From Leuctra nigra (taxonomy: Eukaryota > Arthropoda > Insecta > Plecoptera > Leuctridae), in NCBI GenBank assembly GCA_934045905.1, contig OW203768.1:13916316-13980315 (forward strand): a stretch of DNA of 64,000 nucleotides. Direction: 5' to 3'. Position numbers and translations under genes: made by a program. A model generated the notes under the pieces. The model searched no databases. It was not told the DNA's origin and worked only from the letters and a program-made list of their open reading frames with translations. Below, one piece after another: positions 45,242-56,261 of this stretch. The first letter of the stretch is position 1, and each line of letters begins with the position of its first letter.

Positions 45242-45266
45242 TGACGTCACAAGGTATCTATAAATA
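45242..45266 (+). promoter_or_regulatory. CRE plus TATA, candidate promoter
   Basis: TGACGTCA (45242-45249) lies just upstream of TATAAATA (45259-45266), within ATCTATAAATAAATGGCGCC. GGCGCC motifs flank it at about 45180 and 45271. The next 200 bp are more GC-rich than the surroundings. No coding exon was recognised downstream, so a non-coding transcript, an upstream exon or chance remain possible. Confidence 0.35.
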
Positions 45267-45529
45267 AATGGCGCCAATGGTTTGGAGTTGTTTTTTATTC
45301 TTTTTAATTTTTTTCGTTCTCGTTTACTGGGCCAGGCTCCCTGACATTGGGTGTGTATTCCATCAGGTCCGGTCCTGAGGTCTGATTCGCTAACTATTCG
45401 TCCTGAGTTGTCGACGAGATTGCTGTGTTGTTCTTATGGAGATGAGAAGATGTCGACGAGTGGATTTGTTAGAGAATAGGGGTCAATGTCGATAGCGAAC
45501 GCTCACGCTTTATTCTAATTTAATTTCAT

Positions 45530-48500
45530 GAGGAGCGAAAATAGATAACATAGTTCTGTCTTTTGTTGATTTTTGTTTTTTGTGTTTTGTTACTTGACAG
45601 CTTTACCGTTTTGTGTCTGTAGTTGACAAAATATATTAGTCTAGAAAAACATATGTTTTTTTTTAGCAAATCTTAAAAAAAGGTAAAATAAATAGTTATA
45701 TGCTGAAAAATTTAGGTCAGTATTCATACATTTGTTTGGATTTAATTTTCTAACATTTTATAGAATTTAATTGGCATAATCAAATAAGATATTTCAATTT
45801 AAATCCTGAAACTTAATTTGTATATTGCTTTTTCCATTTTGTAGTTTTGTACGATCTTTATTGCCTTTATTTCTTAAAAATCAGTAAACCCACTTGAATG
45901 CCATTATTTTTCCTAAAATAAACGTATTGTTTACTAAAATCTGAATTACACGTTTCAATGTTTTGAATCATGAGAGTCAAGACATCTTTTACAAATTAAA
46001 AAACTCAACAAGACAAGACTGAAAATTACTTCAAGAATATTTGTTAAATCATGCTTTGTGTGTAATTTTAAAGTTCTGTCAAATTCATGATCTTGCACCT
46101 TGATACGAAAATATAATCTTTGTTATTCAGAATGAAACAAATATATTATTTTGACAAAAATATTTTGAAATAGTACCAGAAAAGTTAATTATAGATTTTC
46201 CCTTCTTCTTTCAAATCGAATCCTTGTTTTTTTTGTTCTGCGACCAATCAGTGAGAATGTAAAAGTAGCAACCGTTTATTTAATCTATTAGAGTAAATGA
46301 TAATAAGAATAAGTAACAGTTGCAGTTTTAATAGCATGTTGGTGTTTTTACATCAGGGCTGAAACGAGAGAGGATTTGGCCCAATTATTTGGGAATGTTC
46401 TGCGGACCATGTGCGTGATTTTCACAGATTATAACAACGACCCTTTTTTGGCGGTTGTTGCATGGTTGGAATTGTTGCATTTTAAATCCGGCTATAAATA
46501 CATTGAAGTGCCTGTTTAGAAAATATTTTAAAATAGGAATCAAAGATTCTTCGTATTTTTTTTCAATCGATCGAAAGCGGAATAAAACACCTTAAAAAGT
46601 CCTTCTATAATTATATATGGCAATTTTGTATAAAGTAGAAAAATCAAGAAAACCTGAAATGTGCAAATTATGAATATTAAATTAATTAATTAATTAATGT
46701 ATAAATTTAAAAACAGTGCATTCATTATACTTTTTAACTACTCTAAAAGTAACACTATTTTGGTCGTTATTTATTGTAACGTTCAAATATTTGTAAATTG
46801 TTCAAGATGAAGAAGGTACCGAAATGATACATTGCATTTTGTATCAGTAATTTTAATTGTGTAATCGAAATCCGAATTAGATTTTTTGTCCAGCTTGTTC
46901 TTATTTTGTTTAGTATGAAAAAACCTAAATTCCACTAATTATAAAAACTCTGATCTGGATAAATTTAATTGACAACATTTCTGGACTTTCTTGATGACAG
47001 CACATAGATACTAAAAATAATAATTTCCGTACAAGATCATGAGTATTGCAAAACTGTAAAACGAAATATTTCAACTAAAGAACAATATTCGTAAAAATGA
47101 TACAGATGCCGGCTCAAGGTACGTGATGTTTATAATTTATCACTCACATAAGGAAAAGTGGTGTAAAATCGAGAATTCGCAGAAAAATGACAGAAAGAAT
47201 CTCATAGCATTCAGGAATGTACCGAGGAAGAATAAATGTGTAATTTGTTGACCTACAAGTCTTCTTAAAAATACCAATTTTGATACTAAGTATCAGAAAC
47301 TACATTATAAATATACGATAAAATATATAATATAAAAATATATTATAGTTATATCAATAGTATAATATAATAATTATGTCGAATATAATTTAACATACAT
47401 TTTCTTTAAACTTGTTGGGTGCAACTAAACAAATTTGGGTCAATCAGATATTTGGGACAGAACTATAAAAATTTCATGAATAATAATTGTAACTGAGTTT
47501 TGAACGACTAAAAAGTCAAAAACCTTATACTCGTCCAAAAGAATTGGAGTAGGTATTTACTATTTTGTGTGAATTCCATTCCTAAAAGTTTTCAAAACGT
47601 ATACATTCACACATTATAACATATTTTAAATTAAATTTGAAGTAAGCAGAACTTACCCTCAATGCCGGAGAAGATATTAGAAGCACAAACCTACCTCTTA
47701 ATAACTAAATATTAATGACACACTGTTAGAAACATTAATGGACATGAAATTGTTGTCAACAATCAGGTTTGTGTAGCAAATTAAATAAATTTCATTCTTG
47801 AATGTAGGTACCTATTAATTGTTTAGGTACCGATATTTAGCACACAATTTTTATAAAATAAAGGTAGCGATCGCTATTTATAGATTTTTATAGAACTCAG
47901 ACGTAATAAATTTTCATAATTTAAAACACTTGACACCAACCAATTAAAATATTTAAATTAAAGCGATTAAAATTATAACGGCTATTAAAACGTATTTTTT
48001 TCAGAACACAAAATAAAAATCAAGCTAACCTCAAAACACTTCAATCAAACGCTCTTCAATTGAAACCTAATTAACACTCACAAACCGGCGCCTAAAAAAA
48101 AACAATAGCCGATCTAAAAATACGCCACTCGGTCTATTCCCGACACCGAAAGAGAATTCCCAGCTATTAATGTCTAGCGTGGCTGCCACTGATAGTGTGA
48201 GGGTATATTCGGACTACTGGCGCTTCTAATAGTTTGGCTCCTAGAGGGGGGTTAGAGAGAAGGTACATGAGGGCGTTACGGGACATTGAAATCAGTACTC
48301 AGGGACGTGCGCTGACTAGGTGACCTTGAATATTTGGCTGCTACCAGACCATTCGCGGAGGCTTTTTTTTAGATTGATATGATGTTTGGTTTTGTTGAAA
48401 ATGTAGGGAGGTTTAGGTGGAGTTGGAATTTTATTGTTGTTATTATTTTATTATGTGTAATCGATTTCTAAAATTTTAAAAAATCTGTAGTTTGGGAAAA

Positions 48501-50450
48501 ATTGCAATTTAACTAATCAAGTATACTCTTCTATTTACTAATTTTTTTTTCAGTAAAAATTTGTATAATTTGGCTTGCAATCCCATAATTACAATTTTAG
48601 TGACATATTTAAAATTTCTTTATAGTAGACCGACTATCGCTTTTTTTCATATTGAACAAATTACAAATATTTGAAAATATAAAGAAATGTTAGTTGAAGA
48701 ATGCAAATTCCTTTTCATTTATTAAAATTTGGGGGAATTTTTTTCAAACTAATTAATTTGTATAAAAAAAGTAAAGTACTTTAAAAAAAAGTAGTGTCAA
48801 CGAAAATAGTGAGGAAGTGAATATTTGTATTATTTGTTATTTTATGCAATACATTTCGATCAAATATAAAATGACATTTTCTTCTGAGTTGGATACTAAT
48901 TGGACCATTGCAATGTGTAAGAATGCGATAATTTTAATAATTAAAACAGAGTCAAACTCTATACTAAAAAGCTAAATTAATACAAAATAATACCTGACCA
49001 TTTACTTAGAGTAGTTTTGGTCAAAATATAATAAACTAATTAAAAATTCATTCAGTACGTTTTAGACTTTTATAATTAATAAAACTAGATCAAAGAATAT
49101 AAATTTGTTAAACATACAATAGCAAAAAATCTTTGTAGTAAGTATATCTATGCCACAAGATAATCGGTATAGGCTCCACAAAATAGGTTCCATTTCTTCA
49201 GAAATTTTCAGAGTATAGATAAAAGCTCAACCATCTAACTTTTCTGTACTTCCAAATGGTTTTTGTTATAAAGTTTTTACTCAGTGGAGCCTTTTCATGT
49301 ATATTTAATTCCCCTCTCTCGTAGCACCGACGATAATTTGGTAATTTTCCAAATGTGATTTCATGTCAATACCATGCATAATGTAACCAAGTCCGGTATC
49401 CATTTAATTTCACTTTCAAATCTTCAAAACAACAAATTTCATAAAACTATTTTCGTACTTGTTTTTCAGTTGTTTTCGATGAAATGATTGTTATAAAAGT
49501 GATTAGTAAATGTGTTATTTCAAGTGACGAGGTCATGTAGAATCATGGCTTGAAGAGGTGAGGAGAATGTTTGGGGGTTTCCCTATGGTATGCCAGGAAT
49601 GCCGTGTGCACTCATTTGCATATAGCTGGTTGAAGAGGTGTTACAGAGATAGCTATGCAGTGGGTGGAAGTTATTTCAAGTATTCACGGTTCGCCTAGAG
49701 TATCGGTTTTATTGTTTTCTCTGCTTGCATACATGGAATGGAATGTAAATAATAAATGTTATGTTCATTGAGAAGATGACTCTTATGCAGAATTATTTAA
49801 AGGTTATACAACAGTGGTGGTAATAAAATTGTATTAAAGTTATTCTCTCTCGTGAATATCCATGAAAGGGCTCCATAAGTTAAAATAGTTAAAAGGAGTA
49901 AAATAAGAAGGTAATAAAACCAATTCGTAAATAAATAACAAAAACATGTTTTGATATTTAATTTACATATGAAAATGGGATTGATCAAAATCTATTATTT
50001 CGCAAAAGTGTTAAAAGCTGGAAGTCGAAACAAAAGTCAAAATGTTGACGAAAATCCAAAATAACAGCCACAAATGCCCCAAATTTCCATCAACTTTTCA
50101 TTCCCTACTTTTATATCTTTCCGAAAAGTTAAAATTCAAAAATAACACTAAGTAATTGTATTGGAACATACATTAATTTTTACTTTTAGCTTTTTAGAGC
50201 ACGAGGAAGGGATTAGAATCAGGGTATCTGTAGCTCGATGGCCTGAAGTCCATTTTCTCGATTTTGGTTTGCACACTTTGGAAGGATGCAATGAAGCTCT
50301 ATCAATTGCCATTTGACTATGTTGTCACCAAATATAGATATATTGAAGTATTCTCTTCCACAATGAATCATGCCACCATTACAAATATGATTGTATGAAG
50401 ACAAAATTACAGGTTGAGCTCACCTCAAAAATCATTGAAGGGGACTTGGC
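45530..50450. other. Five-kilobase gene-free AT-rich stretch
   Basis: No exon, domain or transposon end could be recognised on either strand. Short features only: (ATTA)n near 46681-46698 and a pure AT run at 47320-47390. 48100-48350 is slightly GC-richer without an ORF. This is probably intron or intergenic spacer. Confidence 0.5.
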
Positions 50451-50451
50451 C

Positions 50452-50870
50452 ATCTACTTCTTCTTCTACTTCTTCTTCTACTTCTTCTTCTACTTCTTCT
50501 TCTACTTCTACTTCTACTTCTACTTCTTCTTCTACTTCTACTTCTACTTCTTCTTCTACTTCTTCTTCTACTTCTTCTTCTACTTCTTCTACTTCTTCTT
50601 CTACTTCTTCTACTTCTTCTACTTCTTCTACTTCTTCTACTTCTTCTACTTCTTCTACTTCTTCTACTTCTTCTACTTCTTCTACTTCTTCTACTTCTTC
50701 TACTTCTTCTACTTCTTCTACTTCTTCTACTTCTTCTACTTCTTCTACTTCTTCTACTTCTTCTACTTCTTCTACTTCTTCTACTTCTTCTACTTCTTCT
50801 ACTTCTTCTACTTCTTCTACTTCTTCTACTTCTTCTACTTCTTCTACTTCTTCTTCTTCTTCTACTTCAA
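50452..50870. repeat. (TTCTTCTAC)n / (TTC)n microsatellite
   Basis: About 46 copies of a nine-base unit TTCTTCTAC after a more irregular TTC/TAC section. Open frames through it (Ser-Thr-Ser or Tyr-Phe-Phe repeats) follow from the period being a multiple of three. Confidence 0.97.
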
Positions 50871-51254
50871 GTCTACTTATTTGAACAATTATAATTCTGA
50901 TATAGAAGTATAGGATACAATGTTGTGTTCTGACATCTATTACATCAGTAAAATTATGGATATATTTTCAGTGCTGAATTTCAAATTAAATACCCGAACA
51001 TTTATTATTTTAAATGGTTTCAGGCTTCTGTGAAAGAAATTTTATAACATAATCTAGATGTATCAATAATATATTTTCTTAAAAATCTTTTTCTACATTT
51101 AAAAACTGGCTTTTCAAACAATTAATGTTTTCTCTCATTTACGAAGTCTTTGCCAGTAAAATATTCGCGTCTATAGCGAACTTGAAAAGTTGAGCTTTTT
51201 TACCAGTCAGTAAACTTTTGACGTTATACCAAACGGCTAAAACGTATGAACAAC

Positions 51255-52445
51255 CCCAATAACTGGAGCCTCTTTCTGTATCTCATGAACCTCATCCTCC
51301 TCAGATCTCTGTCGCTATCTCACAGGCAAATGGAGCCTCTTTCTGTACCTCATGAACCTCATCGTCATCAGATATCTCTCTTCATCTCGCACGACTAATG
51401 GAGCCTCTTTATGTACCTCTTGAACCTCATCCTCCTCAGATCTCTCATCATCTCGCTCGGCAAATGGAGCTTCTTTCTGTACCTCATGAACCTCATCCTC
51501 TCATATCTCTCTTCATCTCTCACGACTAATGGAGCCTCTTTCTGTACCTCCTGCACCTCATCGTCCTCAGATCACTCACGGCAAATGGAGCCTCTTTCTG
51601 TACCCCTTGAAACTCATCCTCCACAGATCTAAAAGTAAAGTAAAGTAAAAGTAAAGTAAAAACGTCTTTATTTGATACGGCGAGATTAAGCACTGACGGC
51701 TTTTCTTCCACCTAACCGTTTCTCTTCATTTCACAGGCAAATGGATCCTCTTTCTGTATCTCTTGAACCTCATCCTCTCAGATCTCTCTTCATCTCGCTC
51801 GGCAAATGGAGCCTCTTTCTGTACCTCATGAACCTCATCCTCTCATATCTCTCTTCATCTCTCACGACTAATGGAGCCTCTTTCTGTACCTCATGAACCT
51901 CATCCTCTCATATCTCTCTTCATCTCTCACGACTAATGGAGCCTCTTTCTGTACCTCCTGAACCTCATCCACCTCAGATCTCTCTTCATCTCACAGGCTA
52001 ATGGAGCCTCTTTCTGTACCTCCTGATCCTCATCTTCCTCAGATCACTCACTGCAAATGGAGCCTCTTTCTGTACCTCCTGATCCTCATCTTCCTCAGAT
52101 CACTCACTGCAAATGGAGCCTCTTTCTGTACCTCCTGATCCTCATCTTCCTCAGATCACTCACTGCAAATGGAGTCTCTTTCTGTACCTCCTGATCCTCA
52201 TCTTCCTCAGATCACTCACTGCAAATGGAGCCTCTTTCTGTACCTCCTGAACCTCATCCTCCTCAGATCTCTTACGACTAATGGATCCTCTTACAGTACC
52301 TCCTGATCCTCATCTTCCTCAGATCACTCACTGCAAATGGAGCCTCTTTCTGTATCTCCTGAACCTCATCCTCCTCAGATCTCTTACGACTAATGGAGCC
52401 TCTTACTGTACCTCCTGAACCTCATCCTCCTCAGATCTCTCTTCA
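51255..52445. repeat. Minisatellite, 55-68 bp units, about 18 copies
   Basis: The unit begins AATGGAGCCTCTTTCTGTAC and includes CTGAACCTCATCCTCCTCAG and a variable TCTCTTCATCTC end. Spacing is irregular (56-68 bp early, 55-58 bp in the block 51990-52260), so no frame is conserved through the array. Each unit read on the minus strand contains CAGGAGGTACAG, a weak splice-donor-like site. A retroposed tail interrupts it at 51630-51715. Confidence 0.9.
51630..51715 (-). mobile_element. Retroposed LINE/SINE 3' tail inside the minisatellite
   Basis: On the minus strand GTGCTTAATCTCGCCGTATC followed by AAATAAAGACGTTTTT ends in a (TTTACTT)n-type A/T tail. AATAAA is present. Only about 60 bp of body survives. 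Confidence 0.6.
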
Positions 52446-52634
52446 TCTCGCTCGACGGATGCTGCGCGAATGGAGCCAGCATGACAGTGACCTTGCGCAT
52501 CGACCTCGAGACTTGACCTACTGTCTCATTCCTGATCCACATCGATCTAGAGGCGCCGGCGTCTCGTAGCGCCACCCTCAACCCACAAGCAAACTCAAAC
52601 CCTGACAACCCCAATGACATCTCTCGCTATTCAA
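52442..52634 (-). CDS. Possible exon of unknown gene, GC-rich, low confidence
   Basis: An open minus-strand frame (REMSLGLSGFEFACGLRVAL, then MWIRNETVGQVSRSMRKV) runs from about 52627 into the minisatellite and stops at 52390. Its base composition differs from the surroundings, and a weak acceptor (TTGAATAG) precedes it. I recognise no family. It could be an exon, the non-repetitive ancestor of the minisatellite, or chance. Confidence 0.2.
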
Positions 52635-53369
52635 CGTTTTTGATACTTTTGTAAACACCGAAATAATTTTGGAAAATATGGAATAAATAAAATAATAATT
52701 AAATAATTCCTTTGTAACGTTAAATTGGCAAGTATATATAAACAATCATCTTTTTAGAATCATCCTTTACAATTTAAACAAAATTGTAAATATTTTAGGT
52801 ACGATAATTAAAATATAATTTTAACTCATATTTGCTTTATTACAATTAGAAAATAGCAAGAATTTGAGGAATTATCTAGGTAAGCAAATGAGATGATTTT
52901 AGTCACACCATTGCTGTCGAATTATTATCAACACCATCTACTGTGTACCCCACGAGAGAAGGGGAATAGAACCTACATAAATGGGATCCATTTCACAAAA
53001 TGTATGACAAAATATGGATCACATTTATTTATATTTTATTCCCTTTCTTCGTCTCCTAAAACGCATATATAACGCAGACATGTTGTCATTTTGTGTAGAT
53101 TCTCTCGCGGATGCAACGATAATCAACCGCAAGTTTAGCAGCAAAGCGTGTATTTTTGTCGCATTCATTCTCTCGCTTATCAAACGTATAACTTCAACTT
53201 AATATATATTTGTGATATCTGCACCACACAACATTCCTGAAATAACTGACGCATCTGAGTGAAGGACGTTCGAGGCAAGGTCGTCCGACTATGCGGCACC
53301 ACCTCGTCAATATGCCTACATAAAGCGGAATGATGGATCTTGCTGTAGGTAATCATACATCGTTTGTTT

Positions 53370-53470
53370 GGGTACTAATGAGTCGAAGCGCACTGCGCAA
53401 GCGCGCGCCCGCCATTTCGTGGCGGTTTTCTTAGGGGCGGACATCTTGGCGAGGGAGGAGGTAAGGCGTC
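53370..53470. promoter_or_regulatory. CpG-rich promoter-like segment
   Basis: GCACTGCGCAAGCGCGCGCC (NRF-1-like), CCGCCATTTCGTGGCGG and ACATCTTGGCGAGG (YY1-like, inverted) cluster within 80 bp of otherwise AT-rich DNA, with a CACGTG E-box at about 53475. A minus-strand ATG in good context (AAGATGTCCGCC) opens a 42-codon frame MSAPKKTATKWRARACAVRF with no family match. Either direction is possible. Confidence 0.4.
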
Positions 53471-53699
53471 GGAACACGTGACTGTTTGGTTTATTTGTGT
53501 TATTAAATATTTGAGTCACATATTTTATATGATTTTTTGGTTGTGTTGCATTTTATGATTGTTGAGTACAGATTACACTTTCAATAACTAATTAAAAAAT
53601 TGCTGTGGATAAATAATTAAGTTTATAGTGAAACGACACGACGTGTTTTAACGAAATTTCAAATTTGAAACAGATAAGTTTAATTTTAATATTCATTAA

Positions 53700-53835
53700 G
53701 GTCCAGTTTTTCAATACTCTGCTAAATTTTAAACAGTTGATTAGGACTAAATTGTCATGGCAACAACCAATAGCATTCCTTGGATGGCCGTTTAAATTTA
53801 ATATTGGTTTTAGCAGAGCTTTGATAAACCTGCCC
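53700..53835. mobile_element. PIF/Harbinger-like MITE, 136 bp, TAA target
   Basis: TAA at 53697-53699 and 53836-53838 flanks TIRs GGTCCAGTTTTTCAATACTC and, inverted, GGGCAGGTTTATCAAAGCTC, both followed by TGCTAAA. Its length is almost identical to the element at 31885-32021, and its left half is related to 23487-23558. Confidence 0.8.
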
Positions 53836-53945
53836 TAAATCTATAAAATATGCAATTAATAATCTTTAAAATAAGAATAAAAATGTAATGTTTGCAAAAA
53901 GTTGTAAGTAGTCCAGTCTGTATTAGGTTGGCCAATCCTAGACAT

Positions 53946-54176
53946 TTATTTTGTCAGAGAAGAATGCGTAACATATTTCAGTAATTTATTCATTTTGTTC
54001 TGGAATTTCATTCTACTGCAAATGCTCTTGGAACTTTTTCGTCTTCTCCATTCTGGACTTGCGTATTTTGAAATTAACTTTTCTTCATATCTGAAACGAA
54101 TAACAATTCTAGCAGCCCAGTGTAACACCGCCTTGAGGAAATCTTCCATCTCACCCGTAACCTTGCTAATAGTGAT
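53946..54176 (-). CDS. Possible terminal exon of an unknown gene, low confidence
   Basis: A minus-strand frame ITISKVTGEMEDFLKAVLHW, then RRRKSSKSICSRMKFQNKM, ends in a stop that overlaps AATAAA (CAAAATAAATG). It begins after an AG (ATGTAAG) with a T-rich tract. A candidate preceding exon (YSVQQLALEHCLKPVM, about 54211-54287) has a good acceptor and donor, but its phase does not match. No family recognised. Confidence 0.25.
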   Translation of the reverse strand: MTISKVTGEMEDFLKAVLHWAARIVIRFRYEEKLISKYASPEWRRRKSSKSICSRMKFQNKMNKLLKYVTHSSLTK

Positions 54177-54659
54177 CTTACATAATAATAATACAATAAT
54201 AATAACACAATTATTACCAAATTTCCGCGAACTAACTGATGAAATCATCACCGGTTTCAAGCAATGTTCTAACGCCAATTGTTGCACGGAATACCTGAGA
54301 GTGACGACTAAAAATAAACTGATAATAGATTAATGAACGCATTATTACTAAGGCTATTTTACAGCATTCCTATAAATAGATTTAGGTAGAAGATCGAGAG
54401 AGCGATGTTTCTTAGCTCATCGTAATTGTGCAAAAAAAAATTATTCTGTTTTGATTATTTGAATCACGAAGAGCTATCTTTTTGTAGGTACCTTTTTTTG
54501 AATATCTTACATGCGTGTTTTTACCTTGTATAAGCTACGAACCAGAATTACATGAATACCTCAATTTTTTATACAAAAATGCAGAAACAGGACAACTGAA
54601 ACAATTATTGAGTCAAAATAATACTATATTGGAGAACGTTCGTTAAAATTGTAATATTT

Positions 54660-54899
54660 AATTTAGCAGTTATAAAAAAAGCTCTATATTGATATTGTGT
54701 TGTAATATTCTGATTTGTATGTTTAAATTATATTTTAGTGAGTATGGTTATGTATATTTATGTATTTATTTTGTATTTGAAGAGTTCGTACAATTTTTCT
54801 GTGTTATTATTATAATTTATGTATCTTCCCCGCAGTCAAGCCATTTTTTGGCTTTGTGGGGCTACAGTTTATTTTTTATTGTATGATTGTGTTGTGTGA

Positions 54900-54930
<31 letters not shown>
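54660..54930 (+). mobile_element. 3' end of the same LINE family, plus strand
   Basis: TATTTGAAGAGTTCGT, CCCCGCAGTCAAGCCA and TGGCTTTGTGGGGCT match the 3' UTR of the element at 29697-30475, followed by A26 (54905-54930). 5'-truncated. Confidence 0.75.
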
Positions 54931-55867
54931 TTATTGGCTATTGAAAATGAAATAAAGACATTTTAGCAAACGGTGAGTTAATATTGCAATAATTTTATTT
55001 TAAATATGGCGAACCGACACTTCTTGGTTTGTCATAAAATTTGTAGGTATTCGTAAAAAGTGTTTTTTGCGGACAAAACTGTCATGCTATTTTGAGCATT
55101 ATTTACAACACTAAAATACAATTATTACATTTTGTCACAATTCCATCGATATTCATTATGACAATCAAATACAAGAAAATATATATATCAAGCCAAATTG
55201 ATAATGGCTTTTATAATTTTGTATGTAAAAATAAACTCTGTGTTGTCTTTAGGTATAATTTTATAAAGCGGATCAAGGAAGATGTTATTCTAAATAATTA
55301 TGTAGAAAAACAGTTTATTCTCTTGAAGGTCAATACATTAGTAAAGGGTTCACGGATGTATATTAGTAGATTATTTCATGCCTCAAAAACATTACTATGA
55401 CTCACTAGGCATTATCACACTGTCCCGGATTTTACTTTAAAAATCACAATTTTAATGACATTAACAAAGAAAAATGTTACCTTTTGTGTCACTAACTATT
55501 TAATTTCCGGGGTTCTCGGAATCTCCCACAATTATATTGAACATACTGAACAGTTTCCATTACAAATACAATTTATCAATGTAGCTGGGATAACGTGATC
55601 TTCAATTATTCACGCCAAACACGTGACCCATTAGCGGCAGCCAACAAAACCTTTGTTGCTCTTTCAATATGACTGTATACTTGTTTTATGTTAATAACCA
55701 AACACAATCACAATTCATGAAATCTGTGACGAAAGGAAAGAAAAGAACAGGATCAATGTATTTTATTATTATGAACTGGTGTAAGTAAATGTATTAGAAT
55801 TAAACAATCTTGATATGGGATTGACTAGATCCTGTGCGATTATCTTCCGCGTCATGAATGTAAAGGA
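54931..55867. other. No gene recognised
   Basis: AT-rich; the 102-codon plus frame at 55092-55400 is Ile/Lys/Tyr-rich and has no motif. Confidence 0.45.
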
Positions 55868-55920
55868 CCGGAAGTGCGATGACCGGAAGTAGATCTAATT
55901 CTGTGACTGATGATCACGTG
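55868..55920. promoter_or_regulatory. Twin ETS sites and an E-box
   Basis: CCGGAAGT at 55868-55875 and again at 55883-55890, then CACGTG at 55915-55920. Paired CCGGAAGT boxes plus an E-box are typical of TATA-less promoters, but no adjacent gene start was found. AGATCT/GTAGATC repeats nearby (55890-55965) could also mean a small repeat element. Confidence 0.3.
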
Positions 55921-56261
55921 GTTGCCGAGATGTTTTCGGTAGATCTTCGCAAGTCGGTAGATCTCTGCCTTTTCGGACTGTAAGAGGGTATAGTTACAAT
56001 AGTATAGTAATAGTATAGGCTGAATAGGGAATCCGAAACTATTTCACTTTGGGGTGATCTTAATATTTTTTGGGAAATTATAATTTTAGTAAAACCCTAT
56101 TTTAATTTTGGTTTAATTTTTGTCACATTTATTTTGATTGGTGATCAACATTGTTAACGATATACGCATAATATTGACTGCGTTTTCCAATCTCGTACAT
56201 TCTTGCTAAAAAATGTTTATAACAATTCTTCACCTCCTGCTCAAAAGAAAATGTCACTCAC

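Noticed and set aside
50395..50913. Tyr-Phe-Phe and Ser-Thr-Ser repeat proteins
   Set aside because: Translation of a nine-base microsatellite; no promoter, splice sites or flanking coding sequence.
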